A program made the position numbers and the translations under genes. This document shows positions 1-6,721 of a stretch of 8,196 nucleotides of DNA, one piece after another (the stretch's first letter is position 1; each line of letters begins with the position of its first letter). Location of the stretch: positions 1 to 8,196 of the forward strand of contig PLXB01000164.1 in NCBI GenBank assembly GCA_003151215.1, written 5' to 3'. Below the pieces are notes generated by a model that saw only the letters and a program-made list of their open reading frames with translations, did not search any database and was not told where the DNA came from. The stretch comes from Ignavibacteriota bacterium. GTDB taxonomy: Bacteria > Bacteroidota > Kapaibacteriia > Palsa-1295.

Positions 1-141
1 CTCACTTCAGAAACGGATAGTACTGCATCATACTCTTTTATCGGCGGTTCTTCCGGTGCAAAAGCAAAAATTGAACTTAAACGAAAAATAAACGGCAGTG
101 ATACTTCATGGATCGCAAGTCCTGCTGAGGAAATACGATGA
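1..141 (+). CDS. C-terminal end of an unidentified protein (partial)
   Basis: An open frame enters from the left edge in frame 1 and stops at TGA 139-141, giving the last 46 residues of a protein. The tail is rich in Ser, Thr, Gly, Lys and Glu, with SFIGGSSGAKAKIELKRK in the middle and ending SPAEEIR. It has no membrane segment, and I recognise no domain. It lies tail-to-tail with the rRNA methyltransferase gene, with only 28 nt between the stop codons, and I see no convincing terminator hairpin there. That the frame is coding is inferred from its being open to the edge and ending tidily next to a convergent gene; 46 codons could also be open by chance. Confidence 0.45.
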   Translation, partial: LTSETDSTASYSFIGGSSGAKAKIELKRKINGSDTSWIASPAEEIR

Positions 142-169
142 CGAATAAGAGAACGGTCCGAATCGGAAT

Positions 170-1639
170 TTAGACGTTATTCTGAATTCTATCTAATTTC
201 GCCACGCATTCGATATGCCATGTTTGCGGAAACATATCGACGGGCTGCAATGACGCAACGGAATATTTTTCAGACATCAATTCAATATCCCGCGCCTGCG
301 TTGCAGGATTGCAGCTGATATAGGAGATTCGCTCCGGCGCTAATTCCAATATTTCACGGACAACGTCGGCATGCATTCCGCTTCGGGGAGGATCAATAAT
401 AAGCACATCCGGCTTTCCGTATTTCGATAAAAGATCGGGCGATAGCAACGCTTTGCGCAGATCGCTGGAAACGAATTCTGCATTCGGGATATTATTCCGC
501 CGGGCATTGGCGTGAGCATCGGCAATTGATGATTCGGCAAGTTCGATACCGAGAACAGATTTTACATGCGTAGCGGCAAAGAGCGTGATCGTTCCTGCTC
601 CGCAATATAGATCCCAAAGAGTATCATCGGGTTGAAGATCGGCAAAATCTATTGCCACCTGATACAGCTTTTCTGCCTGCACCGTATTGGTCTGGAAAAA
701 AGAATTTGCAGATATTCGATATGTTGCATTTCCGATCTTATCGGAGATCGTGCCGGTGCCAAAGATGATATGTTCTTTTTCGCCGACGGCAATTTGTGCG
801 CGTGGTGAATTGATGTTACTGATGAGTGTCGTAACTTCCGGCACTTCTTTCCGAAGAAGTTTTGCATAGGCATCCATCGCTTCTTCATCATACCGTGAGG
901 TAACAAAGTTGACCATCATCTCTCCGGTAGCATTACTATTGCGAATGACTAAAAATCTCAGTAAGCCATCCGGACTCTTATCGGGATCAAAGACTCGAAG
1001 TGTACGATCATCGCGGAATACCCTGGTTATTTCAAGAATCCGGTTCGCTGCCGGATGGGAAATATGGCAGAATGTCGTATCGATAACACGGTCATATCTT
1101 CCGCGCACATGAAGCCCTAAGGCGAAGCGATCGGCAACATCACCGCTTGCAATTTCTTCCGGAAGAAGCCAGCGTTCTTCCGAGAAAGAGAATTCCATCT
1201 TGTTGCGGTAATGATATTCGCGGTCAGATCTGCCCAACGTATCGAGAACAGGAGGATCTTGAATTTTCCCTATCCGCTGGAAAATTTCCTTCACTTGCTG
1301 CTTCTTCCAAAAAAGCTGAGCATCATATTTCATGTGCAAAAGTGAGCAGCCGCCGCAAATGCCGAAATCTACGCAGATCGCATCGCGTCTATCCGATGCG
1401 GGTTCGAGGACTTGAATGAGCTTTGCATCCGCAAAATTTCCTTTTGCTTTTAATATCTCTGCATTGACCTTTTCATTTGCCAATGCGCCTTCGACGAAAA
1501 TGACGTATCCATCGTCGCGACGGGCGACGGCTTTGCCTTCGAAGGCAAATGTTTCGGTATGGACTTCAAGCATAGAACCGCGTTCCGGCTTGGGCTGCCG
1601 GATCAATGCACGATCTCCGCTTTGCGTCTTTCCTTCCAC
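170..1639 (-). CDS. rlmD: 23S rRNA (uracil-C5)-methyltransferase, TrmA/RlmD family
   Basis: This enzyme transfers a methyl group from S-adenosylmethionine to carbon 5 of a uridine in 23S rRNA, in the cytoplasm. Numbering from the GTG start (489 aa), a TRAM-like RNA-binding domain covers about 20-80. Cysteines C89, C95, C98 and C191 match the CxxxxxCxxC...C pattern that holds the [4Fe-4S] cluster in RlmD. The methyltransferase domain shows NSFFQTN (312-318), the SAM loop DLYCGAGT (343-350), DPPRSG (416-421), the nucleophile C443 in SCNP and the likely general base E477 in HIEC. Length fits the family. The start is uncertain: GTG 1639, TTG at codon 12 and ATG 1573 are all in frame. TRAM domains usually carry a Lys/Arg-Gly just before the first strand, here RGS before the internal Met, so I prefer an upstream start. 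Whether the target is U1939, U747 or both (as in RlmCD) cannot be read from sequence. Confidence 0.95.
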   Translation of the reverse strand: MEGKTQSGDRALIRQPKPERGSMLEVHTETFAFEGKAVARRDDGYVIFVEGALANEKVNAEILKAKGNFADAKLIQVLEPASDRRDAICVDFGICGGCSLLHMKYDAQLFWKKQQVKEIFQRIGKIQDPPVLDTLGRSDREYHYRNKMEFSFSEERWLLPEEIASGDVADRFALGLHVRGRYDRVIDTTFCHISHPAANRILEITRVFRDDRTLRVFDPDKSPDGLLRFLVIRNSNATGEMMVNFVTSRYDEEAMDAYAKLLRKEVPEVTTLISNINSPRAQIAVGEKEHIIFGTGTISDKIGNATYRISANSFFQTNTVQAEKLYQVAIDFADLQPDDTLWDLYCGAGTITLFAATHVKSVLGIELAESSIADAHANARRNNIPNAEFVSSDLRKALLSPDLLSKYGKPDVLIIDPPRSGMHADVVREILELAPERISYISCNPATQARDIELMSEKYSVASLQPVDMFPQTWHIECVAKLDRIQNNV

Positions 1640-1644
1640 CTGAA

Positions 1645-1672
1645 TTGAACTGTCGTAATTTTGTTGTATATA
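1645..1672 (+). promoter_or_regulatory. Candidate sigma70-like promoter for the beta-barrel gene
   Basis: TTGAAC (1645-1650) and TATATA (1667-1672) are separated by 16 nt, each matching 4 of 6 consensus bases. Transcription would begin near 1680, leaving a leader of about 50 nt before the ATG at 1731. The TATATA is self-complementary and could equally serve the divergent methyltransferase gene, but I see no good -35 on that strand. An overlapping TAATTTTG (1656-1663) matches the TAnnTTTG box of Bacteroidota promoters but lacks a clear upstream TTTG. The call rests on pattern matching alone. Confidence 0.3.
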
Positions 1673-1704
1673 GTTCTGAAAACCGAACTGTTTCCGAGAA
1701 CTGT
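1647..1704. repeat. Three direct copies of GAACTGT between divergent genes
   Basis: The heptamer GAACTGT occurs at 1647-1653, 1685-1691 and 1698-1704, all in the same orientation. The last two starts are 13 nt apart. An AGTTC at 1672-1676 forms an inverted repeat with the second copy. The copies flank the candidate promoter and fall inside the only intergenic region between the divergent methyltransferase and beta-barrel genes. They could form a regulator binding array; the function is inference. Confidence 0.3.
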
Positions 1705-1730
1705 AAACTCATTCCAACTTGCACTACGAA

Positions 1731-2531
1731 ATGAATAGATACAAGCGTTCCCTTTTTATTACAATCGCTCTTTTCTCCCTAACAAGCGCAGGCTTTTCCC
1801 AGATCAATATTTCCCGCGATACGACACATTATAACGATGAAGAGCTTTATACCGACGCTTCAGGCAGTTTATCCGGCTATTCATGGATCGGCGGCGGAAT
1901 AATACTCGGATTGCATTTGCCTTCTCTTACCGATTTTAATTCGCTGATCGCAATGCCATTCATCAAGCAGAATCTCAAATCCCAGGCATTCATGATCGGC
2001 GGACAATTTTTCATCCCGCTTCCTTTTGTGAAGAATCTTCGCATCGGCGGCATCGGAATGAGCGGAAACAGCAATGTGTGCTGCGTACCATTCACCGCCT
2101 CGAACGGTCAGCCGACTATGCGATCTTTGACCTACCACGTTGGTTATGGGGCGCTGACGCTTGATTATTCGATCTTTAACATCAATAAATTTCATATTCT
2201 TGCGGGGTTGGAGATCGGCTTAGGCAGTGTTGATGTCATCATGCAACAAGCATATAGCGGACCGTTTGACGTCAGTTCCGAATTCGATCAACCCTCAAAC
2301 AATATCGCGCATACGAACCATGCAACTATGTTGCTTGTGACGCCACAAGTTGAATTCGAATATGCTCCGCTCAAGTGGCTGATGATGCGTCTCGGCGGAG
2401 GCTATCAGATCACCTCTATGGGCACATGGCAGGCAGACGATGCTGTACCATTTACCGATGCCGGCGCACTGGTTAAAGTTAATGGTAATGGTCCCATATT
2501 TCACTTTGGGGTATTTTTAGGATTTTTTTAA
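1731..2531 (+). CDS. Putative outer-membrane beta-barrel protein of unknown function
   Basis: I do not recognise a named family. The 266-residue product begins with a typical Sec signal peptide: a basic start (MNRYKR), a hydrophobic core (about 7-17) and a likely signal peptidase I site near SAGFS|Q. The mature part shows alternating polar and hydrophobic stretches with many Gly and aromatic residues. It ends in FHFGVFLGFF, whose terminal Phe resembles the C-terminal strand signature of outer-membrane barrels. A CC pair occurs in the segment SNVCCVPF, unusual for a barrel. A TTG in frame at 1719 also opens the frame, but ATG 1731 gives the clean signal peptide and is preferred. The gene is divergent from the rRNA methyltransferase gene and lies 32 nt upstream of purC. 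It may share a transcript with purC, although nothing suggests a functional link. Confidence 0.7.
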   Translation: MNRYKRSLFITIALFSLTSAGFSQINISRDTTHYNDEELYTDASGSLSGYSWIGGGIILGLHLPSLTDFNSLIAMPFIKQNLKSQAFMIGGQFFIPLPFVKNLRIGGIGMSGNSNVCCVPFTASNGQPTMRSLTYHVGYGALTLDYSIFNINKFHILAGLEIGLGSVDVIMQQAYSGPFDVSSEFDQPSNNIAHTNHATMLLVTPQVEFEYAPLKWLMMRLGGGYQITSMGTWQADDAVPFTDAGALVKVNGNGPIFHFGVFLGFF

Positions 2532-2563
2532 TACGAATCTTCAGAATCTATTATAAATAAATT

Positions 2564-3280
2564 ATGTCAGAATATAAAAAAGAAACACTTCTTTACGAAG
2601 GCAAAGCAAAAAAGGTGTGGTCGGTGAAAGATAATCCCGATCTCGTTATTCAAGAATTCAAAAATGACGCAACTGCCTTCAACGGCGAGAAGCGAGGTTC
2701 GTGGGAAGCAAAGGGAACAACCAATAATACCGTAGCCTCGGCGCTTTTCCGTTACCTTGAATCGAAGGGAATAAAAACACATTTCATTGAGCAGCTTTCG
2801 CCGAATGAAATGCTGATCAAGAAACTCGCTATCGTACCGCTTGAAGTTATTGTACGCAATCGCGCCGCAGGATCATTCGTTAAACGCTATGCAGCGAAAG
2901 AAGGCATGATCTTTAAAGAGCCAACCTTCGAATTCAGTTATAAACGCGACGATCTTGGCGATCCGCTTATCAATGAAAGCCATGCAATTGCAATGGAACT
3001 TGCAACGAAGGAAGATATTGCCCAAATCAGATCTACGGCTCTTCGGGTTAACCAATTGCTGAAAGAATTTTTCTCGGAGCGCGGCATTACTCTTGTCGAT
3101 TTCAAATTAGAATTCGGTACTCATAAAGGTGAACTTCTCCTGGGTGATGAGATCTCTCCGGATACCTGCCGCTTCTGGGATGCTCAAACCGGAGAGAAGC
3201 TGGATAAGGATAGATTCCGATTCGATCTTGGCGGCGTTGAAGAAGCCTATGCGAAGATGTTAGAGAAAGTAACAGGTTAA
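2564..3280 (+). CDS. purC: Phosphoribosylaminoimidazole-succinocarboxamide (SAICAR) synthase
   Basis: This cytoplasmic enzyme joins CAIR to aspartate with ATP to make SAICAR in de novo purine synthesis. The 238-residue length is the standard bacterial PurC size. Hallmarks are the ATP-binding YEGKAKKV (11-18), FKNDATAFNGEKRG (32-45), the PLEVIVRNRAAGSF block (92-105), LVDFKLEFG (177-185) and LGDEISPDTCRFWD (193-206). The ATG at 2564 fits the family N-terminus. It is preceded by an A/T-rich stretch (TATAAATAAATT) with no Shine-Dalgarno sequence. The gene opens the purine/phospholipid run, with psd starting 15 nt after its stop. The gap upstream is only 32 nt, so the operon promoter is either within it or inside the preceding gene. 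Confidence 0.98.
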   Translation: MSEYKKETLLYEGKAKKVWSVKDNPDLVIQEFKNDATAFNGEKRGSWEAKGTTNNTVASALFRYLESKGIKTHFIEQLSPNEMLIKKLAIVPLEVIVRNRAAGSFVKRYAAKEGMIFKEPTFEFSYKRDDLGDPLINESHAIAMELATKEDIAQIRSTALRVNQLLKEFFSERGITLVDFKLEFGTHKGELLLGDEISPDTCRFWDAQTGEKLDKDRFRFDLGGVEEAYAKMLEKVTG

Positions 3281-3295
3281 ATCACTTAAAACATT

Positions 3296-3964
3296 TTGCT
3301 AACTCGTTACGGTACGGACGTCCTCATCGGCGTTGCGATCACAGTTGTTGTTCTTGTCGCCCTTGCCATTTGGACCGATGAGCGGTGGATACGAATTATT
3401 CTTTTTGCAATTGCCGGGTTCCTGACCATTTTTTCGATAAATTTTTTTCGCGATCCCGACCGCATGCCAAATACGGATGGGCAGTTTATTGATGATTGTA
3501 TCATCTCCCCGGCAGATGGCAAGATCGTCCTTATTAAAGAGATTGATGAGCCGGAGTATCTGAATTCCCGGGCACAGCTAATCTCTATTTTCATGTCTCC
3601 GCTCGATGTGCATGTAAACCGAGTTCCGGTAACAGGGAAAATTGAATATCTGAAGTACATGAAGGGAAAATTTTTAGTGGCAAGTACACCGGAATCGGTG
3701 AATGAGAATGAGCGTATGATGATCGGGATAAATTCGAATAACGGAAAACTTCTTTTTAATCAGGTAACAGGTTATATTGCGCGCCGAATCGTCTGCGAGT
3801 TAACGCTTGGTGATTCTGTAAGAGCCGGCGAACGGTTTGGCATGATAAAATTCGGTTCACGTGTCGATATTTATTTACCACTTAATGCGACAATTCATGT
3901 CAAGGAAGGTGACGTCACAAAGGGCGGCGAAACTATTATAGCACTGTGGCAAAAAAGTCAGTAA
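3296..3964 (+). CDS. psd: Phosphatidylserine decarboxylase, short (Psd-A) form, proenzyme
   Basis: This membrane enzyme decarboxylates phosphatidylserine to phosphatidylethanolamine. The 222-residue product has two N-terminal membrane segments (about 9-26 and 34-50), then FFRDPDR (50-56), SPADGK (71-76) and MSPLDVHVNR (100-109). The conserved FGS near the C-terminus should self-cleave between G187 and S188. This leaves a beta chain of 187 residues and a 35-residue alpha chain whose first residue becomes the pyruvoyl cofactor. The short length and FGS site fit the compact subfamily found in Chlorobi and Bacteroidota. The start codon is TTG at 3296: the frame has a stop at 3287-3289 and no ATG before codon 57, and MLTRYG agrees with the usual MLTxYG beginning of this subfamily. 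The 3' end overlaps pssA by 19 nt. Confidence 0.95.
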   Translation: MLTRYGTDVLIGVAITVVVLVALAIWTDERWIRIILFAIAGFLTIFSINFFRDPDRMPNTDGQFIDDCIISPADGKIVLIKEIDEPEYLNSRAQLISIFMSPLDVHVNRVPVTGKIEYLKYMKGKFLVASTPESVNENERMMIGINSNNGKLLFNQVTGYIARRIVCELTLGDSVRAGERFGMIKFGSRVDIYLPLNATIHVKEGDVTKGGETIIALWQKSQ

Positions 3965-4758
3965 TACAGGTCACTCGTTCGACCATTCCGTCACTTTTTA
4001 CGGTGATGAATCTGTTTAGCGGATTCATTGCGATCAAGACAGCATTTATCGATGCTGATTTTGAAAAAGCAGGGTGGTTTATCGTGCTTGGCGCTCTTTT
4101 TGATACGCTCGACGGATTTATGGCCAGACTGACACATTCGGCAAGCGAATTCGGCGTCGAACTCGATTCTCTTGCTGATGTCGTCACCTTCGGAGTCGCT
4201 CCGAGTGCGATAGTCTATAAGTTATATTTCTATCAATTCGAGACAATCGGCATTTTGATCGCCGCGCTTCCAATGATCTGCGGGGCATTGAGGCTTGCCA
4301 GATTCAACGTGCAGCTTGTCGGATTTGACAAAGATTATTTCAAAGGCTTGCCGATTCCTTCGGCAGCATTGCTTATCGTCTCTTTCGTTACATTTTACTT
4401 CCTGCGCGGCGAGCCGTCTTTTATGTCATCTGCCGGGTTGGAAATTGCGATGTTCGTGGTTGTTATCGGTTCTTCGTTGATGATGGTGACAACAGTGAAA
4501 TATGAAACGCTGCCCAAGCCTTCTCTATCGGCCATAAAAGCCGAGCCCGCGAAATTCATTGTTGTGATGGCTGCCATTATTCTCGGAATCATTACAAAAG
4601 GCTCGGCAATCTTTCCATTCTTTCTCTTATTCATTTTATTTGGTTTAGGACGAGCCATCGTCGTTCGGTCAAAAAGAACATTTCGTGAACGCCGCGCTTC
4701 TGCTCTCTTCGATGAGGAAGAACTCGATCGAGAAGAAAAATCAACATTCGGAATATAA
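3946..4758 (+). CDS. pssA: CDP-diacylglycerol-serine O-phosphatidyltransferase
   Basis: This integral membrane enzyme condenses CDP-diacylglycerol with serine to form phosphatidylserine, the substrate of the psd product encoded just upstream. The CDP-alcohol phosphotransferase signature is complete: D56-G57-x2-A60-R61-x8-G70-x3-D74-x3-D78. The N-terminal STIPSLFTVMNLFSGFIAI segment is typical of PssA. Several hydrophobic helices follow, and the 270-residue chain ends in a charged tail (FDEEELDREEKS). The start is GTG at 3946, inside psd. The next in-frame ATG falls within the conserved N-terminal segment, so GTG is preferred. The 19-nt overlap with psd suggests translational coupling of two consecutive pathway steps, encoded here in reverse order of the reactions. 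Confidence 0.97.
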   Translation: MAKKSVIQVTRSTIPSLFTVMNLFSGFIAIKTAFIDADFEKAGWFIVLGALFDTLDGFMARLTHSASEFGVELDSLADVVTFGVAPSAIVYKLYFYQFETIGILIAALPMICGALRLARFNVQLVGFDKDYFKGLPIPSAALLIVSFVTFYFLRGEPSFMSSAGLEIAMFVVVIGSSLMMVTTVKYETLPKPSLSAIKAEPAKFIVVMAAIILGIITKGSAIFPFFLLFILFGLGRAIVVRSKRTFRERRASALFDEEELDREEKSTFGI

Positions 4759-4802
4759 AAGGATTTCTGTGACAGACTCACGTTTTATTTTGTTAATAGT
4801 CC

Positions 4803-5078
4803 ATGAACTACCATGTTTATATCGCAACTGAGCGGAAAGAAGCTATCCTTGATCCTCAAGGCAAAGCTACACACCATGCACTTGATTCACTCGGGATCTC
4901 ACAGGTAAATGATGTTCGGATCGGAAAATTTATCCGGCTTGCCGTTAATGCCGATTCGAAAGAAAATGCGCAAGCAATTGCAGAAGAATCCAGCCGCAAA
5001 TTACTTTCCAATCCGATAATGGAAACTTTTCGTATTCTCGAGATAACAGAAGCTTCATCAAAGGGAGGAAGCTACTGA
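4803..5078 (+). CDS. purS: Phosphoribosylformylglycinamidine synthase subunit PurS
   Basis: PurS is the small structural subunit that bridges PurQ and PurL in the three-part FGAM synthetase, which converts FGAR to FGAM with glutamine and ATP. The 91-residue product has the PurS pattern: an N-terminal beta strand (YHVYIA), [30 protein letters not shown] (35-49) and a helix ending in the [11 protein letters not shown] region. The ATG at 4803 has no Shine-Dalgarno sequence; the 44 nt after pssA are T-rich. The TGA stop shares its last A with the ATG of purQ (ATG 5078-5080), so the two subunits are probably translationally coupled. No purL lies within the window. Confidence 0.95.
   Translation: MNYHVYIATERKEAILDPQGKATHHALDSLGISQVNDVRIGKFIRLAVNADSKENAQAIAEESSRKLLSNPIMETFRILEITEASSKGGSY
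5062..5068 (+). promoter_or_regulatory. Strong Shine-Dalgarno of purQ
   Basis: AGGGAGG lies 9 nt before the purQ ATG at 5078, inside the last codons of purS. It is one of the best ribosome binding sites in the window and fixes the purQ start. It may let PurQ be made from both new initiation and coupling to purS, although the subunit ratio cannot be inferred from this alone. Confidence 0.75.
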
Positions 5079-5800
5079 TGAGGACGCGCATCATTGTTTT
5101 CCCCGGATCCAATTGCGATCACGATGCCATGCATGCCGTGAAGAATGTTCTGAAAAATCCGGATACAGAATTTATTTGGCATAAAGAAGAAAGTATTGGG
5201 AAAAATATCGATCTTGTGATTCTGCCGGGCGGATTTTCTTATGGAGATTATTTGCGTACCAGGGCGATCGCCAGATTTTCTCCTGTGATGAAAGAAGTGA
5301 TCAAGTTTGCCGATAATGGCGGTACAGTGATCGGTATCTGTAATGGCTTCCAAGTTCTTTGCGAAAGCGGTTTGCTTCCGGGAGTTTTGATCCGGAATGA
5401 AGCTTTGAAATTTCGCTGTAAGTGGGTTAATCTTCGTGCAGAGAATACCGATACGAGATTTACTAACTCTCTTCTTCCCGGTGAAGTAATCAAAATTCCG
5501 ATCGCCCACGGAGAAGGATTTTATATGGCAGATCCTGAAGTTATAGAAAATCTTGAGAGCAATAAGCAAGTGGTATTCCGGTATTCCAGTGACGGCGGTG
5601 AGATAATCTCTGAAGCAAATCCGAACGGCTCTTTCAATAATATTGCAGGAATAATAAATAAAGAAGGAAATGTACTTGGTATGATGCCCCATCCGGAACG
5701 TGCCTGTGAAGCCATCTTAGGGAGCAATGACGGGCGAAAGATTTTCTCTTCTCTCATGCGGCATTTCGAATTTATCCGCGAAACCAAAGCTGCGGCTTAA
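5078..5800 (+). CDS. purQ: Phosphoribosylformylglycinamidine synthase subunit PurQ (glutaminase)
   Basis: This is the class I glutamine amidotransferase subunit of FGAM synthetase. It hydrolyses glutamine and passes ammonia to PurL. The 240-residue length is normal for free-standing PurQ. The catalytic triad is visible: nucleophile C88 in GICNGFQ, with H205 and E207 in [15 protein letters not shown] near the N-terminus, [12 protein letters not shown] (49-60) and IAHGEGFYM (142-150) are further PurQ signatures. The gene shares one base with the purS stop and has a strong ribosome binding site. No terminator hairpin is evident after its TAA, so transcription may run on into the small membrane ORF and the tat genes. 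Confidence 0.98.
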   Translation: MRTRIIVFPGSNCDHDAMHAVKNVLKNPDTEFIWHKEESIGKNIDLVILPGGFSYGDYLRTRAIARFSPVMKEVIKFADNGGTVIGICNGFQVLCESGLLPGVLIRNEALKFRCKWVNLRAENTDTRFTNSLLPGEVIKIPIAHGEGFYMADPEVIENLESNKQVVFRYSSDGGEIISEANPNGSFNNIAGIINKEGNVLGMMPHPERACEAILGSNDGRKIFSSLMRHFEFIRETKAAA

Positions 5801-5857
5801 TTCCGCTAAGATCATTAAACCTAATCCATTACTGAGGCATCTAATTTGTTCAATATC

Positions 5858-5989
5858 ATGCAGTATTTGCAAGGAGCGCTGTTAATTTTAGCTATGATTG
5901 CTCTTTTTGCCATAATAATCGGAGTGATCAAAAATGTTCACGGACCACGCAAAGGCAAATACCGTTATTCATGGTTTCAAAGAAAATGA
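5858..5989 (+). CDS. Small single-pass membrane protein, 43 aa, unknown
   Basis: An ATG at 5858 opens 43 codons ending in TGA 5987-5989. A TTG at 5846 would add four residues. The product has one hydrophobic segment (about residues 4-24, rich in Leu, Ile and Ala). A short basic tail with Lys, Arg, Tyr and Trp follows (VHGPRKGKYRYSWFQRK), as expected of a small inner-membrane protein with its positive end in the cytoplasm. I do not recognise a family. It occupies the otherwise empty gap between purQ and the first tat gene, in the same orientation. No clear Shine-Dalgarno precedes it. The membrane-like composition and position support its being real, but the ORF is short enough to be chance. 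Confidence 0.5.
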   Translation: MQYLQGALLILAMIALFAIIIGVIKNVHGPRKGKYRYSWFQRK

Positions 5990-6070
5990 ACAGTTTTTAA
6001 CGAACCTTCTCACTCGTTACGAAGTTTTGCCATAGGGTCGGAATATTCCGGCTCTCCAGTATATAAAAAA

Positions 6071-6074
6071 AGGA
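6071..6074 (+). promoter_or_regulatory. Ribosome binding site of the first tatA-like gene
   Basis: AGGA within an A-rich run lies 8 nt before the ATG at 6083 and supports that start. The leader just upstream also holds the 12-bp palindrome at 6039-6050. Confidence 0.55.
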
Positions 6075-6082
6075 TAATATAA

Positions 6083-6283
6083 ATGTTTAAAAATCTAGGC
6101 GCTTTTGAATTGCTCATCATCGTTGCTATTGTCGTACTGCTTTTTGGCGGTAAGAAGATCCCTGAGTTAATGCGCGGCTTAGGTAAGGGTATGCATGAGT
6201 TCAAGAAGGCTTCCGAAGGTGCGCATAGCGACGAGGAGCCCGTTGTTCCACCGACGAATCCACCGACTCAAAATAAAGTCTAA
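6083..6283 (+). CDS. tatA: Twin-arginine translocase subunit, TatA family (first copy)
   Basis: TatA forms the protein-conducting assembly of the Tat pathway, which exports folded proteins across the cytoplasmic membrane. The 66-residue product has the expected order: a short periplasmic start, one membrane helix (about 8-20), the FGGKKIPEL hinge (21-29) and a basic amphipathic helix (about 29-44, with [11 protein letters not shown]). A short Pro/Glu-rich tail ends it. Glu9 lies at the start of the membrane helix, where E. coli TatA has Gln8 and TatB has Glu8. The start is supported by a nearby AGGA. A second TatA-like gene begins 5 nt after the stop; no tatC is in the window. Confidence 0.93.
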   Translation: MFKNLGAFELLIIVAIVVLLFGGKKIPELMRGLGKGMHEFKKASEGAHSDEEPVVPPTNPPTQNKV

Positions 6284-6288
6284 ATCAA

Positions 6289-6648
6289 ATGTTCGAGAAT
6301 TTAGGCGGAGGAGAAGTTCTCCTTATCTTTTTAGTCATTCTGATCTTTTTCGGACCGAAGAAGATACCCGAGCTTGCAACAAGTCTGGGTAAAGGGCTGC
6401 GTAAATTCCGTGATGCAAAAGAAGGATTGGAAGATCAACTCAAGACCGTAATGAAAGAGCCTGTTGAGGCTTTGCAAGCAGCAAAATCGACTTTCGATAT
6501 GCATTTAAACGCTGCCGCTCAGCAAGTTCAGGAATCGTCAAAAGCGTTGGAAGCGAATGTACCGGGATCAACTCCTGCCTCAATTCCAAAACCTGCACCA
6601 CTTGCAACACCGGCACCACCTGCTCCGCCAATGAATTCGTTACCATAA
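6289..6648 (+). CDS. Twin-arginine translocase subunit, TatA/TatB family (second copy)
   Basis: This is a second Tat membrane component of 119 residues, with a membrane helix at about 9-21, the FGPKKIPEL hinge (21-29) and an amphipathic basic helix (29-45). A longer helical region (about 46-90) and a Pro/Ala-rich disordered tail complete it. Compared with the first copy it has Gly-Pro at the hinge, as E. coli TatB does, and a long cytoplasmic helix, so it may play the TatB receptor role. That assignment is inferred, because FCB-group Tat proteins are hard to divide into A and B by sequence. There is no clear Shine-Dalgarno; the 5-nt gap from the first copy suggests translational coupling. The strong terminator follows 21 nt after the stop. 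Confidence 0.9.
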   Translation: MFENLGGGEVLLIFLVILIFFGPKKIPELATSLGKGLRKFRDAKEGLEDQLKTVMKEPVEALQAAKSTFDMHLNAAAQQVQESSKALEANVPGSTPASIPKPAPLATPAPPAPPMNSLP

Positions 6649-6669
6649 AACAATCTACATAGCTTTCAT

Positions 6670-6700
6670 AAAAAAGGCAAGCAAAAAGCTTGCCTTTTTT
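6670..6700. terminator. Bidirectional intrinsic terminator
   Basis: A perfect 13-bp inverted repeat, AAAAAAGGCAAGC (6670-6682) and GCTTGCCTTTTTT (6688-6700), closes a 5-nt AAAAA loop. The right arm ends in a U run for the + strand. The left A run gives a U run on the - strand, so it should end both the tat operon and the convergent operon from the right. A partial copy of the right arm (TTTGCCTTTTTT, 6702-6713) follows. Confidence 0.9.
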
Positions 6701-6721
6701 ATTTGCCTTTTTTAACGAAGG

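Noticed and set aside
142..169. Terminator between the convergent genes at the left edge
   Set aside because: TCCGAATCGGA is symmetric around a single base, so it cannot form a hairpin loop, and no U run follows.
1881..2504. Antisense open frames of 69-104 codons opposite the beta-barrel gene
   Set aside because: The + strand frame has a signal peptide and barrel-like C-terminus over the same interval; the antisense frames have no recognisable features.
2532..2563. Purine riboswitch or PurR-type leader before purC
   Set aside because: The gap is only 32 nt and A/T-rich, too short for a purine aptamer, and shows no inverted repeats.
3299..3308. Shared ACTCGTTACG sequence near 3301 and near 6012
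   Set aside because: One copy is inside psd coding sequence and the other is in a leader; a single 10-bp match in 8 kb is weak and has no flanking similarity.
4395..4781. A 128-codon open frame on the - strand opposite the 3' half of pssA
   Set aside because: It is a shadow of pssA. Its composition reflects the complement of hydrophobic codons, and no start signal was seen.
5072..5692. A 206-codon open frame on the - strand opposite purQ
   Set aside because: It lies wholly antisense to a fully recognisable purQ, has no domain I recognise, and is explained by purQ codon bias.
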